DNA of 64,000 nucleotides, from the NCBI GenBank assembly GCA_036426205.1, contig CM071573.1:75234822-75298821 (forward strand), read 5' to 3'. Source of the stretch: Ascaphus truei (Eukaryota; Chordata; Amphibia; Anura; Ascaphidae). Shown here piece by piece: positions 21,240 to 31,144 of the stretch; the stretch's first letter is position 1, and each line of letters opens with the position of its first letter. A program made the position numbers and the translations under genes. Under the pieces are notes generated by a model, which did no database searches, was not told the origin of the DNA, and saw only the letters and a list, made by a program, of their open reading frames with translations.

Positions 21240-22870
21240 GAGCTCAGTTCTAGGTTGGAAGAGCTGGGTCTGAAGTGAGGTGCACTGGGTATGTATGTAA
21301 GTATGTATGTATGTCTTTATTTATATAAAGCCATTAGTGTACATAGCGCTTCACAGCAGTAATATACGTGACTATCATATAAATAACAAATAATACAAAT
21401 AACAGATCATGGGAATAAGTGCTTCAGACATAAAAGTAACATTTCAGAAGAGGAGTCCCTGCTCTGAGGAGGTAGGTAGGAATAAAGTAGAGACAGTAGG
21501 AGGGAATTCTGTAAACTGCATCTGCAGGGGGCCAAGGTTTATTATCATGTGTCTAGTATTATCCACGATGTTACTCATATGCTTCTTTAAGCAAGTGTGT
21601 CTTAAGATGGGTCTTAAAGGTGGATATTGCTAGTTGGGTATTGAGGGGAAGGGCATTCCAGAAGTGTGGGGCAGTCAGTGAGAAAGGTTTAAGGCAGGAG
21701 AGAGCTTTAGATACAAAGGGGGTAGAGAGAAGACATCCTTGAGCAGAATGCAAGAGTCGGGATGGTGCATAGCGAGAAATTAGGGCTGAGATATAAGGAG
21801 GGGCAGAAGAGTGTAAAGCTTTAAAAGTGAGGAGGAGAATTGAGTGCAAGATGTGGGATTTGATAGGAAGCCAGTAGAGTGATTTGAGCAGGGGAGACGC
21901 TGAGATAGATTTAGGAAAGAGTAGAGTGATTCTGGCAGCAGCGTTTAGGGTAGATTGTAGGGGAGACAGGTGAGAGGCAGGAAGGCCAGACAGCAGGAGG
22001 TTACAGTAATCGAGACGGGAAAGAATGAGGGCCTGAATCAGAGTTTTAGCAGTGGAGCAACAGAGGAAAGGGCCTATCTTTGTAATATTGCAGAGGAAAA
22101 AGCGTCAGGTTTTAGAAACGTTTTGAATTTGATAGGAGAATGTGAGAGAGGAGTCGAGTGTGACCCATAGGTAGCATGCTTGGGCTACTGGGTGAATGAT
22201 AGTACTACAGTAATGTGGAAGGAGGAAGTAGGACCAGGTTTGGGAGGACGTAAGAGGAGATCGGTTTTTGCCATGTTAAGTTTAAGTCGGCGTAGGGCCA
22301 TCCAGGATGATATTGAAGAGAGACATTCAGAAACTTTGGTCTGTACAGCAGGTGTAAAGTCAGGGTTTGAAAAGTAAATTTTAATGTCGTCAGCATAGAG
22401 GTGATATTTAAACCCAAGAGATGTGATTAGGTCACCTAGAGAAAGTGTGTGCAGAGAAAAGAGAAGATGTCCCAGGACAGAGCCCTGGGGTACCCTCACA
22501 GAGAGATCGATAGAGGAGGAGGTGTTAGCAGAAGAGACACTGAAAGTACAATGGGAGACGTGCGAGGAGATCCAGGATAGAGCTTTGTTACGAATACAAA
22601 GAGTATGGAGAATGTGAAGGAGAAGAGGGTGGTCCATGGTGTAAAATGCTGCAGAGAGGTCCAAGCTGAGGGGTTTCTCGGTCTGAAGTGGGATGTGCTT
22701 GGTCCAAGGTTGGGTGAGCAGGGTTCAATGTGAGGTCAGCAGGGTCTGAAGTGTGGTGTATAGGGTTCAAGGTTGGGTGATAAGGGTCCAAGGTGGGGAG
22801 AGATGGAGCTTGAGGTTGATGCAAGGTGGGATGAGCTCAGTGCAAGGTGGAGTGAGCTGGATACAGAGTG
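21240..22870. repeat. Minisatellite of GGTCTGAAGTG/GGTTGGGTGA-type units, split by a LINE
   Basis: 21240-21289 and about 22664-22870 carry related imperfect units (GGTCTGAAGTG.GGTG, GGTTCAAGGTTGGGTGA, GCAAGGTGG.GTGAGCT). The L2-like LINE lies between them, so the insertion split one array. Confidence 0.55.
21290..22663 (-). pseudogene. 5'-truncated L2-like LINE, reverse transcriptase C-terminal half
   Basis: On the minus strand the reading starts inside the palm at LDLSAAF(Y)TMDH (about 22660) and continues through the finger-palm motif VPQGSVLG and the catalytic YADD box (in YHLYADDIKIYFS, about 22390-22410). After a frame break it reaches the C-terminal block with ALHSSAPPYIS, FSLTAPHFWNALP and FKTHLKTHLL (21571-21849). 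The 3' end runs into an ATAC-type simple tail (21290-21318), as expected of L2/CR1-clade elements. The F(D)T position of the first catalytic Asp reads Y, and other breaks make it inactive. The truncation point at the palm is typical of incomplete reverse transcription. Confidence 0.85.
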
Positions 22871-23254
22871 GGTCATGGTTTGGATGGGGTGGGTCCTCTC
22901 GTATTCTCTGTGTCTTTGCTTTTGCATATTTAAGTTTGCCAAAATACAGAAAATTGACATTTGTTAAGGTTTTAGTTGTTTACAGTCAAGACTTTTCAAT
23001 ATTACACCCAGTATATAACATCAATGTAATTGTAAAAGACTGTACATACTTGTCGCAGGACCAACTTTCCTTTGATGGCTCATTGCTATGGTTTTCACTT
23101 GCTTATTTTCTTCCACATCTGTTCCACAAGAACAATGCCCAAAAGGATCCAGTGATCAGACACAGCAAGCTCTATGTCAACTGTATAAATAAGTAGCATA
23201 ACGTCTAGAACCTAATTGTCAGAGAATAAATATAGTGCACATAGAGTAATTGTT
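22871..23254. other. No recognised feature
   Basis: AT-rich sequence. The frame at 22753-23196 begins in the minisatellite and has no domain. Confidence 0.5.
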
Positions 23255-23365
23255 TTATGGGATGAATAGTGCCTAATAGTGCCTAACCCAGAACATACTT
23301 GAAAACGAGAGGTAACTCTCAATGTATTACTTCCTGGTAAAATATTTTATAAATAAATAAATAAT
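23255..23365 (+). mobile_element. 3' tail fragment of a LINE, same family as 59300-59750
   Basis: CATACTTGAAAACGAGAGGTAACTCTCAATGTATTACTTCCTGGTAAAATATTTTATAAATAAATAAATAA matches the inverted sequence at about 59305-59375. Ending in an AAT-type simple tail, it is the 3' untranslated end of a LINE, here nearly without coding sequence. Confidence 0.7.
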
Positions 23366-23565
23366 GGTGTCTAGAAGAGATCACCACAAATGAAAAAAGA
23401 TGGCACAATAAACATCTCCCATATTAAGGTATTTGGAATTTATCACACATAACTCAGCATGGTATCAAAATGAGGTAACTCACACATATTCCACAGTCCC
23501 CATTTTTCATCCTTGTAATCCATCTGGAGGTCCTTTTGATGTGCAGAATCCGCTGTGATAGAAAT

Positions 23566-23770
23566 CAGTGGCACAGAGCGGAAGAGCTGTGGAGCACCCC
23601 CAGGTATAAAAAACAATGTTCCAAAAGAGACTCTCATAAAAAATATATATATTTATTGCATAATCCAATAAATATATTTTTTATGGGAGTCCCCTCTGGA
23701 TCATTGTTTTTTTTATACCTTGCTGAATTTTGGTTGTGCTCCGCAGCTCTACCGCTCTGAACCACATTGG
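23566..23770. repeat. Palindromic (fold-back) repeat, about 100-bp arms
   Basis: CAGTGGCACAGAGCGGAAGAGCTGTGGAGCAC on the left is complementary, with gaps, to GTGCTCCGCAGCTCTACCGCTCTGAACCACATTG on the right. The arms meet around ATAAATATATTTTTTATG near 23665. A TATTGCATAATCCAATAAA loop region separates them. Confidence 0.7.
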
Positions 23771-24049
23771 TTCCACAGTCTACTGTACCCCTTTTTTTCA
23801 CTTTTGACTATTGGATTGGGGCTTCTTTGTATTTTGTCTATGACTGCTTTTCAGGGTAACAGGTCATCTGACATTTTCATGAAGAATCCTGCTCCTTCTT
23901 AGGGTCAGGATTGATGTAACTCATACTGTACAACCTTAAGAAGATTATTGTATACGTAGAAGCAAGATGTATCTATCATTGAAGCAGTAGATAGAGAAGT
24001 GTGTTGAAGTATAATAGTTCTGATCTAAAATATCTTTTATATTTGGTTG

Positions 24050-24650
24050 TATGCCACTCCAATTCTTGAGGAACTCTTTTAACAGCTGATGTAGTCATAT
24101 GAATGCTAGCGATTATGAATATGATTTTGCACATGTAACAATGGTGTATGGGGCCATATGTTGTCCCTTCGGTGGATTGCATGCAGACTTTCAAGAAGCA
24201 GATGATCCAATCAAGTGCATTATCTCTGAAGTCAGGTACTTCCTTCATTCTTGGGGCATTCATGTTTTGATTAAGAGTGTCAAATGCAGCAACGGATTGA
24301 GAAGTATGAGGGCCACGTCTGTCCTTTATCAAGTAGGTGTTAAGGGCCAATTCAGTGGCATGTTGGGATTTGAATCCTGACTGATTAGCGTTCAGTATAT
24401 TATAAGTTTAAAGGTGGCATTTGAGTTGGTAACGTTTTTCTCAATTATTTTTGCAAGGAATGGAATACTTGCTATTGGTTGATAGTTGGCAGGATCTTGA
24501 GGGTAGAGATGTGTTTTTTTTGGCAGGGGTTTTGAAATGGCTCGCTTAAGGCTGGTCGGGACAAAATCTTTGCTTCAGTGATGCATTGATGATGGTGTGG
24601 ATAGGATTAATCAAGATAGGAAGGCATTCTTGTTGTAAACTTGGGTCCAA
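24050..24650 (-). pseudogene. LINE relic, reverse transcriptase N-terminal part
   Basis: Read on the minus strand, translation gives FKTPAKK, then DPANYQPIASIPFLAKIIEK (about 24410-24520), the NYRPIS...L.K..EK block found at the start of L2/CR1-type reverse transcriptases. Fragments downstream, such as FDTLNQ and the segments at 24100-24350, are in several frames with stops. It is older than the L2 copy at 21290. I cannot tell whether the two are one family. Confidence 0.6.
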
Positions 24651-24852
24651 AAAGAAGCAGCACTCCAGAAGACTTACTCAAATATCAAAAATCATCTTTA
24701 ATGGAAAAGGATCGACGTTTCAGTCCGCAACTCGGACCTTTGTCAAGACATCTTGAGAAAGGTTCGTGTTGCGGACCGAAACGTTGATCCTTTTCCATTA
24801 AAGATAATTTTTTTTCATATTTGAGCAAGTCATCTGGAGTGCTACTTCTTTT
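24650..24852. repeat. Palindrome with two convergent hammerhead-like relics
   Basis: Two arms of about 100 bp meet near 24750: AAGAAGCAGCACTCCAGAAGACTT...ATCATCTTTAATGGAAAAGGATC on the left and its complement on the right. Each arm carries, facing its own strand, a CTTGA(C/G)AAAGGTCCG...CGGACCGAAACG-type string. This is the sequence order of a hammerhead core with mutated first box (TTGACAA or TTGAGAA instead of CTGANGA). Penelope-type terminal repeats are the likely source. Confidence 0.6.
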
Positions 24853-25377
24853 CCATCATCTTAAGGGTCTTTTTTTTACATTGATTGTGCCCTGGCCTAT
24901 GATGGGCGAGCACCTGAGGTGTTCCTGTGGAGTCGGGTGAGTGCACCTTTTCTTCCATGACTGCGGTAACAAATCAGTAAGAGTGTAACAAATAGGTAAC
25001 AATTTATTGAATTGTGATTTTTGGCTTTACTACCGTGCCATATAAGGAGCACACAGCAGCACGCAGACCAAAAAAACACCTCTGGGAAGGAAACCTGTGA
25101 GGAACCATGGCTGCCTTGCTGCCCTTCATCTGGGTGTAATATAAGATCAAACTCTATAAGGATACGAATTTAGGATGCACCTAAAAAGAAGCACTTCTGC
25201 AGTTTTTTTCATGGATTTGTATGGGTCAAATGACCAAAATGTGTAAAGTCAGAAGACCAATGTGCAGGTCACATTCAGGTGACCTAATGAAAATGGCCAC
25301 ACTCTTGAAAAAAATGTAAATGTTATCCCTTTTCATTAATACAGCTTTTTCTAAAAAAAAATATGTATAATTTAAGC
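24853..25377. other. No recognised feature
   Basis: Ordinary AT-rich sequence. The minus frame at 24897-25079 has no recognised domain. Confidence 0.45.
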
Positions 25378-25670
25378 CAGGGGAGCGCAAACTTTTTTCC
25401 CTGCGCCCCCCTGCCGGCGGTCACCTCACCCCGCACCCACCCTCACCCCCCACTGGCGTCGGCTCTGGCGTCATGATGTCACATGACCTCGCGGTGTCAT
25501 TTGATGCCGCGTTGCCATGGCGACGCGTGTGGAGCTAAGGTAAGTAAAGGTTTACAGAGGCCCTGCAGCTCCCTCGGCACTTAATTTAAGTGCCTTCGGG
25601 AAGCGCGTGGGGCCTCTGTAAACCACCCCCACCGCAGGCAGTCTCGCGCCCCCCAGTTTGCGCACTGCTG
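25378..25670 (+). mobile_element. hAT-like MITE with perfect 8-bp target-site duplication
   Basis: Terminal repeats are CAGGGGAGCGCAAAC and the complement of GTTTGCGCACTGCTG. The flanking octamer ATTTAAGC is present on both sides (25370-25377 and 25671-25678). The interior is GC-rich (CCTGCGCCCCCCTGCC, GGTTTACAGAGGCC). The same family lies in the opposite orientation at 37317-37665. Octamer duplication plus CAG..CTG-type ends is diagnostic of hAT. Confidence 0.9.
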
Positions 25671-25810
25671 ATTTAAGCAATAGATATGTAGCCAGTCATG
25701 TATTCCTAGGATATATAGGTTACTTTGTATTTAGCTCCATCATTATTGAGATTTCATTGAGCCAAACTGTAGACACAGTCACCAAGCAGTTGTTTCATCA
25801 GCAGATTTGC

Positions 25811-25816
25811 TTTAAT
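25811..25816 (-). promoter_or_regulatory. Possible polyadenylation signal of gene A
   Basis: ATTAAA on the minus strand, about 180 bp past the gene A stop codon. This common variant hexamer is the nearest candidate. The other family members have AATAAA 73-146 bp past the stop (C and B). Confidence 0.4.
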
Positions 25817-25992
25817 ATGTGAGAGAGAACATGATTTAAATGCTGTTGGAAACAGTTCCCATTACAATGAACATATAGATAGGAGAGCATACAGTGATTC
25901 TTAGTTACAGTAGCTATCATGGTTTAATTTCAGATTTGGAACATATAGGTATGAGGTTAGTACACAAGAAGGCATTTTCCATATTGGAATCT

Positions 25993-28255
25993 TCACTTCT
26001 TGACTCCACCCCCATGGCCTCCGTGGCCTCCGTGGCCTCCGTGATGCCCTTGTTGTTGGCAGGGATCAGGTACACATGGATCTAAGGAGAAAATAGGACA
26101 CAAACATTTTACAGCAAACTGAGATTCAGTGACTTGAACAAGAGGAAACATGCAATACTATCACTCGACCTGACACTTCCTGAACCCCTCAATAAAACGA
26201 ATATTCTTCATTTAACATGAATAGAGAAGGACTTTCCCGTTGGTTTTTCTATGCCTTACAATTGATTCTTACTGTGATTTGCAACTTATTATTCCTGTGC
26301 CTTGGAAGTATGGTGAGAAGGAGTATAGTAATTAGTCTAGGTGGGCGCAATTTTAGCAGGAATTGAATTTCCTATCAGCCGCACAATAATGCGAATCAAT
26401 CTCAAAATGAGATACCTGTGAGATATGCTAATAGCTGGATTAGGTGTGAGCACTGCAGTCGAGCTAAAAAGTCTGGTGACAGGGACACAACCCAGCACCT
26501 GATTTAGCTCACTCCTAGAGTTCATGCTCCGAATACCAAAGGTTGAGGGTTACAATCCTGTTCTATTCCTTACAAGGTGCCTTAGATGTCAACTTAATAT
26601 AGTTAGGAAGTGTGGAATGTGAGTCATTTAAATACACTTTGCATATCTGTCGACTGCGCCCCTTTTTGAACCCATGTATCTCTCTTTTTGTTATTTGGAG
26701 GGAGGTTTGAGGGGATATAAATACAACTTGAGACTCTATGACAACAGCTCTCTGGACTGGATTTTGGTAAACCCAGTGCCGAAAATCCGCAGAATGGATT
26801 TTTACAGGTTCACCCATCTCTAGTGATTAGTGAACCACAGTCATAGCTTCTTTTGAAATTGAGCCAGTCATCATCTTGTGCTTTGGACACCAGTGTTAGA
26901 TTGTAAACTCTATTGGTTCTTTTTTTACTTGTTCTGCACATGTTCATACAGTACTGTACCTGGGCATTTCACTTTATTGTCCTGGCATTGTGGCACTGGT
27001 GCACATGCTGCAAATAGAAAGATAGAATATTAGCAAATATAATCTTTATTATTTTATTTTGTTATATGTGTTATGGACTATGTTGGTGCATTTTAAATAT
27101 ATTACAATACTTTATTTAAAAGGTGCAAACATATGTTATGAAACATAGTAGTATATTGGAAAAACCTAATAAAGCAACTATGTTAGCAATAAGTAATTGA
27201 TACTAATATTATAGACAAGAAGGTACCTTACAATATGCTTGTTTGATTGTTATGGCCCAACAATCAGCAAACTTACCAATACACATGTTCTATACTAGTA
27301 TAAAAAGAAAATGCTGATACAAGACTAGAGAAAAATTACATAATATTTGTATACATCTATTGCATTCTAAGCTACACTTAGGGGCGCGTGCATCAATTTC
27401 TGGCGTTAACTCTCATTCAAGTCAACAGGAGTTTACGGTGTAACAGGTGTGATAACCTGTGCTGCCACTTGATGCATGTGCCCCAAACAATAGAATTCCA
27501 TTAATTGACAACACGTAAACAGTGTGAGTTTTTTCTGATTCTTTTGGATCCCATTGAAATTGGTTGCAATAAAACAAATAAAGTAAACATTGCATAATTT
27601 CTTCTGAATTTAATGAAAATGATTAAAGTATTTCAGATCTCAATCTTACACATGCATAATACATAAAGCATTATGTAAGGATACCCCCAATATAATGCAC
27701 ATTCCACCCCATTCCATTACAACATACCTAGCACTCTAACACTAAGGTATCATTTTGGATTGACTATAATTCATAAAAAGATGAACCATTGCTTCAGTTT
27801 GTTATTTTTGCATTACACACCTAGAAGATATATATTGTAATAAAGCACCATATTTATTAAAATGATTGATAGAGATAGCTGTTTATAGTTAATAAATTAG
27901 TTATACAGTCTGTTTAGCTTTAAATGCCTCGTGCCATGAAAAAAAGTCAGTTGTTGTTGTTTTTTTTTCATTTTGAAATGTGCAATATAAAGACTTCATA
28001 GGAAATTACCTGTGTAACACATAGCCAGGTAGACTTACAATAGACAATACTTATCCAGTATAGTAAAGAAATGCTACAATGTGTACGTTATATGCTCATT
28101 CAAAAATGTTGTCAGTACAAAATGTATTAACCAAAGAGAAGAACAAAGACTTGATACTCACGATCTTGGCATTGCTGTACTGGTGGGCTTGGTTTGCATG
28201 GATCTGGTTTGCATGGGTCTGGGCATTGTTTCTGATGTCCCTTGGTTCCAGACAT
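25993..28255 (-). CDS. Gene A: small Cys/Pro-rich protein with Gly-His tail, SPRR/cornifin-like
   Basis: Two exons are visible: 28255-28162 and 26081-25993 (join on the minus strand), giving 60 residues. Exon 1 starts MSGTKGHQ and carries the tandem DPCKPDPCKP. It ends in phase 1 at GAT-C followed by GTGAGT. Exon 2 follows CTTTTCTCCTTAG-type acceptor sequence and encodes VPDPCQQQG, then four GGH units (GHHGGHGGHGGHGGG) and VKK before TGA. There are six Cys and seven His. No signal peptide or membrane segment is seen, so it is probably cytoplasmic. Short PC-x-P and DPC repeats, a Lys-Lys end and an AP-1/TATA promoter resemble cornified-envelope precursors cross-linked in keratinocytes. Metal binding is another option. 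A middle exon like that of gene C may exist but was not recognised. The 2.1-kb intron contains a SINE and a MITE. Function is inferred from composition only. Confidence 0.72.
26335..26780 (+). mobile_element. tRNA-derived SINE, copy 1 (within the gene A intron)
   Basis: A tRNA-like head has a box-A-like TTAGCTCACTCCTAGAG (about 26502) and a box-B-like GGTTGAGGGTTACAATCC (about 26541). A body with CATTTAAATACACTTTGCATATC and a TTTGAGGGGATATAAATACA string (about 26707) recurs at 43553-43715. The anticodon arm region is not tRNA-like enough for a functional tRNA. Confidence 0.65.
27381..27484. mobile_element. Small MITE with 16-bp terminal inverted repeats
   Basis: Ends GGGGCGCGTGCATCAA and TTGATGCATGTGCCCC are complementary except for two transitions. 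It is 104 bp long with no coding. The GGGGC ends recall the PIF/Harbinger-like MITEs of this window. No clear target duplication is visible. Confidence 0.65.
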
Positions 28256-28344
28256 GGTTATCTCGGGTAGAGTTCAGTAGACTTTACTTCAGAAAAATGA
28301 AGAAAAGGATGTTCCAACTGTGTCTGGTCTGTCTCTGCTCACCT

Positions 28345-28369
28345 CTTTTATACACAAAGAAGTGAGTCA
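28345..28369 (-). promoter_or_regulatory. Gene A core promoter: AP-1 site and TATA box
   Basis: On the minus strand GTGACTCAC (palindromic AP-1 core TGACTCA, 28363-28369) stands 11 bp upstream of TATAAAAG (28352-28345). Within 15-30 bp after the TATA box comes AGACAGACCAGACACAGTT, closely matching the same position in gene C (AGACAGACCAAACACAACTT), so the presumed start-site region is conserved between the paralogues. AP-1 plus TATA is typical of epidermal differentiation genes, which supports but does not prove skin expression. Confidence 0.75.
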
Positions 28370-28371
28370 CT

Positions 28372-29069
28372 TGGCACTGGAGAAATGTTGTTGCTCCTGG
28401 TGGAAAGACCCTAAATGTTGAGAAATTTTACAAGTATCATTTGCATTTAATTGTTATGTTGTTTATCTTAAAGGCAGGGCGTTTCTTATACAAGGAAGTC
28501 TTTGGTGCGATGCATGCCCTCTCTATATACATAATTTAGCTTGTGAACTGGGTGCAGCTATTAAAACCATCAAATAAATTATTATAATTAAATCATTGAG
28601 TAAGAACAGTTTTTCCATATTATAATGTATTCATTTTACAGTCACTGTATAATTTTGTAGAACTTGGCTGAAGTAATGGCTCATTGAGTAAAGAACAGAT
28701 AGATTACCAGTGCTCAATTAATAGTCCCAATAACTTGAAAAAGGGTCCATTACTTTATCTTCTAAAGAGCCGGATTCCTCAGCTATTCAAGGCTCTGCCA
28801 GGGAACCTCCAAACATGCAAATAACGAAAAGAAGACAAGTACAATCTTCTTAGAAAAAGTAAACAGTATATTAGAACACAAGCCCCTAAGTCTTACTTAC
28901 AGGCTAAGTAATATGAGTGCAGCATCGGATGACAAGGAGTATCAATGAACACCATAGCAGCAGACACTGTAGCAGCGCAGAAAACGTCCGTAAATCACAA
29001 GAGTGTGAGTACCGGTATCTGGGGGGCACGTGATCCTGTCCAGTTGTCCCTCTGTGGAGATAACAAGGT
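28372..29069. other. Upstream region of gene A, no other feature recognised
   Basis: AT-rich, with a short TTATTATAATTAAATC stretch. The frame at 28945-29139 runs into the fold-back repeat and is not supported as a gene. Confidence 0.45.
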
Positions 29070-29355
29070 AAGAAAGACTGGAAAACGAATCGCTAAGTCC
29101 AAAAAATGCACCATCAGCTCATCAACGGCAAAAGCTTAAAAAAGTTTTATAAGACTACTAAAAAAGAAAAAAGGGACAAACAAAAAACTAATACATGCAA
29201 CCCCAACACCATGGGGTGTTGCATGTATTAGTTTTTTGTTTGTCCCTTTTTTCTTTTTATGTAGTCTTATAAACTTTGTTAAGCCGGTCCGGGGTGAGCG
29301 GCAAGGGTGCATTTTTTGGACTTAGCGATTCGTTTTTCCAGTCTTTCTCACCCTG
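29070..29355. repeat. Long hairpin repeat with about 140-bp arms
   Basis: GGGACAAACAAAAAACTAATACATGCAAC (29 bp) is perfectly complementary across a centre near 29214 (CACCATGGGGTG). Outside this come AAAAGTTTTATAAGACTAC / GTAGTCTTATAAACTTT and, outermost, AAAGACTGGAAAACGAATCGCTAAGTCCAAAAAATGCAC with its complement. Arms are near-perfect in the centre and diverge outward with one asymmetric loop. The centre is probably young or maintained by conversion. Confidence 0.85.
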
Positions 29356-29824
29356 CTATTGCCTTTTGATTGGAGTGACGCGCTGAGGATCGGAGGACAC
29401 GGTCTTTTGGTGTTTGGCGTTCTATTCTTTCCTCCTGCATTGATCTACCTGGAGGGGGAGCGTTGATCGGACGGACCGGAACTGCTGTGACGCATTTCCG
29501 GCACTCGTGAGCTCCACGCCGCCGTTGTGAGGAGGTGCAGCCGATTGCTGGGACCATCGCGTCCTTACTGCCGACAGGACAGGTTTACACAGACCCATGA
29601 GTGCTACAAGAGGGAACGATCGAGGTACGCATACTGTCCCTCCATCACAGCATTTTCTCAGGTAGCGTTTTCCACTGGAACTCCTTGCTAGTCTGTTTAC
29701 TGTCCAACAGATTCCTTCTCCATCGTGTATTTTATAACACCACCGTACTGAATTATCCTCACTGCTTACCTCAGCTGTCCTATATATTACTACATTTTTT
29801 CGGGACTCTTCTGTTTTAGAGCTT
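29356..29824. other. Unclassified repeat sequence
   Basis: Starts GC-rich (GACGCGCTGAGGATCGG, CGTTGATCGGACGGACCGG) and turns AT-rich. It probably belongs to the element whose hairpin precedes it or whose gag-like frame follows. No confident frame. Confidence 0.35.
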
Positions 29825-30073
29825 ACAGTAGCCTTGCCTAAAGGAACATTCTCATATCAGGGTCTCCCAGCAGATCAGGCAATGGACTATCGACAAGTAA
29901 AAGCCGCCATACTGGATCGCTTAGGTCTGACCCCAGAGACCTACCGGCAGCAGTTCCGGAACATGAAGTACACCGCTAAGATGAGACCCCGGGTCCTCGC
30001 TCAGCGATTATTGGACTTGTGAACACGCTGGATACAACCCGAGGAGTGCACTAAGGAGGCAATTCTGGAGCAG
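29825..30073 (+). pseudogene. Gag/SCAN-domain fragment of a Gmr1-like (Ty3/gypsy) retrotransposon
   Basis: The frame reads LPKGTFSYQGLPADQAMDY, then VKAAILDRLGLTPETYRQQF, then RPRVLAQRLLDL, a TGA, and TRWIQPEECTKEAILEQ. This is the pattern of the SCAN domain (DY..VK.AIL.R....PE.YRQ.FR......RP......L.DL...W..PE..T.E.I), which is known to descend from the capsid of Gmr1-like retrotransposons. No ATG starts it and the TGA at 30020-30022 interrupts the domain. It stops abruptly at a 35-bp A run. Whether it was part of an element or of a captured SCAN gene cannot be told here. Confidence 0.75.
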
Positions 30074-30074
30074 G

Positions 30075-30109
<35 letters not shown>
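30075..30109. repeat. Poly(A) run followed by TA repeats
   Basis: 35 consecutive A residues directly abut the gag/SCAN fragment, followed by TATATATATATAGATATAG. It could be a retrotransposition tail or a simple-repeat expansion. Confidence 0.95.
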
Positions 30110-30111
<2 letters not shown>

Positions 30112-30999
30112 TATATATATATAGATATAGAGATATATATATAAAAAGTAGCAAAATAAACATCAATAACTCCCAAAGCATTATCAAGATGACAATTGTG
30201 ATTAATTATTAAAAAAATGTAAAACAATTGACAGCTTTCCTGAGATAGTTTAATCTTTACAGGTAAGAAATCTACCAAGATGACTTTCAAATACCAAATG
30301 AAAATAGAGACTTGATCACGTACACACGCGCATAGCGTGGCACACGCCCAGCACTCAAGCGATCTCTGAACATTGTTACAGGCGATTGGGGGGCATGGTG
30401 GAGGCATGGCTATGACATCACGGAGCTGGTTTTCCGTGATTGGCTGAACTGCTCACGTGACGAAGCTGTCGCTTGGAAAGACAACATTTTTTGTCTTTTC
30501 AAAACGAGGTCGCTCCATCGCTCTCTGTCATGCGCACACACTTGGGGTGGCCTCTGAATCCTGCAATTTGTACTTGGTGTATGCGCGCAAGCACCATTGC
30601 ACACAGTATAAGCTCAGCCTATCTCAGATTGTAACACAAGTAGAATGCTTATTTGTTTCAGCTATAGTAACAATTTGTTGAATCAGAGTCTGCTTTCTGA
30701 AGCACATACAAATACAGGTGGTCCTCGGAATCAATCACAAAGTGTGCAGCATAGCTACAGACATAGTAAAACTCACTGTTTCTGGCGCCTCGGTTGATGA
30801 TGCAAACGTCCTGGGCGCTTGAGACATTGTCTGCTGCATTTGCACTGCGGGGGGTCCATGCTTCCGTATCAGACCCTCCACAGCGTTAATCCAACGGTTT
30901 CACTTCCTCCACGGTCACGTGACCACAGGTGGCCACAGCACCGAAGACAGATAGTCTTGCTACATCTATAAGGTAGTTTACCATTGCTATAGCCTAAAT
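30110..30999. other. Unclassified sequence with a mariner-like terminus fragment
   Basis: Mixed sequence with a GTGATTGGC and CACGTGAC-rich stretch (30410-30480). At 30713 AATACAGGTGGTCCTCGG resembles the TACAGGCAGTCCTCGG terminus at 37752. No gene recognised. Confidence 0.4.
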
Positions 31000-31140
31000 C
31001 AGGGGTGCTCAACCCCAGTCCTCAAGACCCCCCAAACAGGTCAGGTTTTAATGATATCCCAGCTTTAGCACAGGTGGCTCAATCACCTGAGCCACTGATT
31101 GAACAACTGCTGAAGCAGGGGTATCCTGAAAACCTGACCT
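31000..31140 (+). mobile_element. hAT-like MITE, truncated (CAGGGGTGCTCAAC family)
   Basis: Starts CAGGGGTGCTCAACCCCAGTCCTCAAG, with the inner palindrome AGCACAGGTGGCTCAATCA / TGAGCCACTGATTGA. It matches the complete elements at 43987-44180 and 56515-56897, but the right terminus is replaced by a different repeat at about 31145. Confidence 0.7.
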
Positions 31141-31144
31141 GTCG

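Noticed and set aside
26502..26560. tRNA gene suggested by box A and box B
   Set aside because: The acceptor and anticodon stems do not form, and a second copy with the same tail exists, so it is a SINE.
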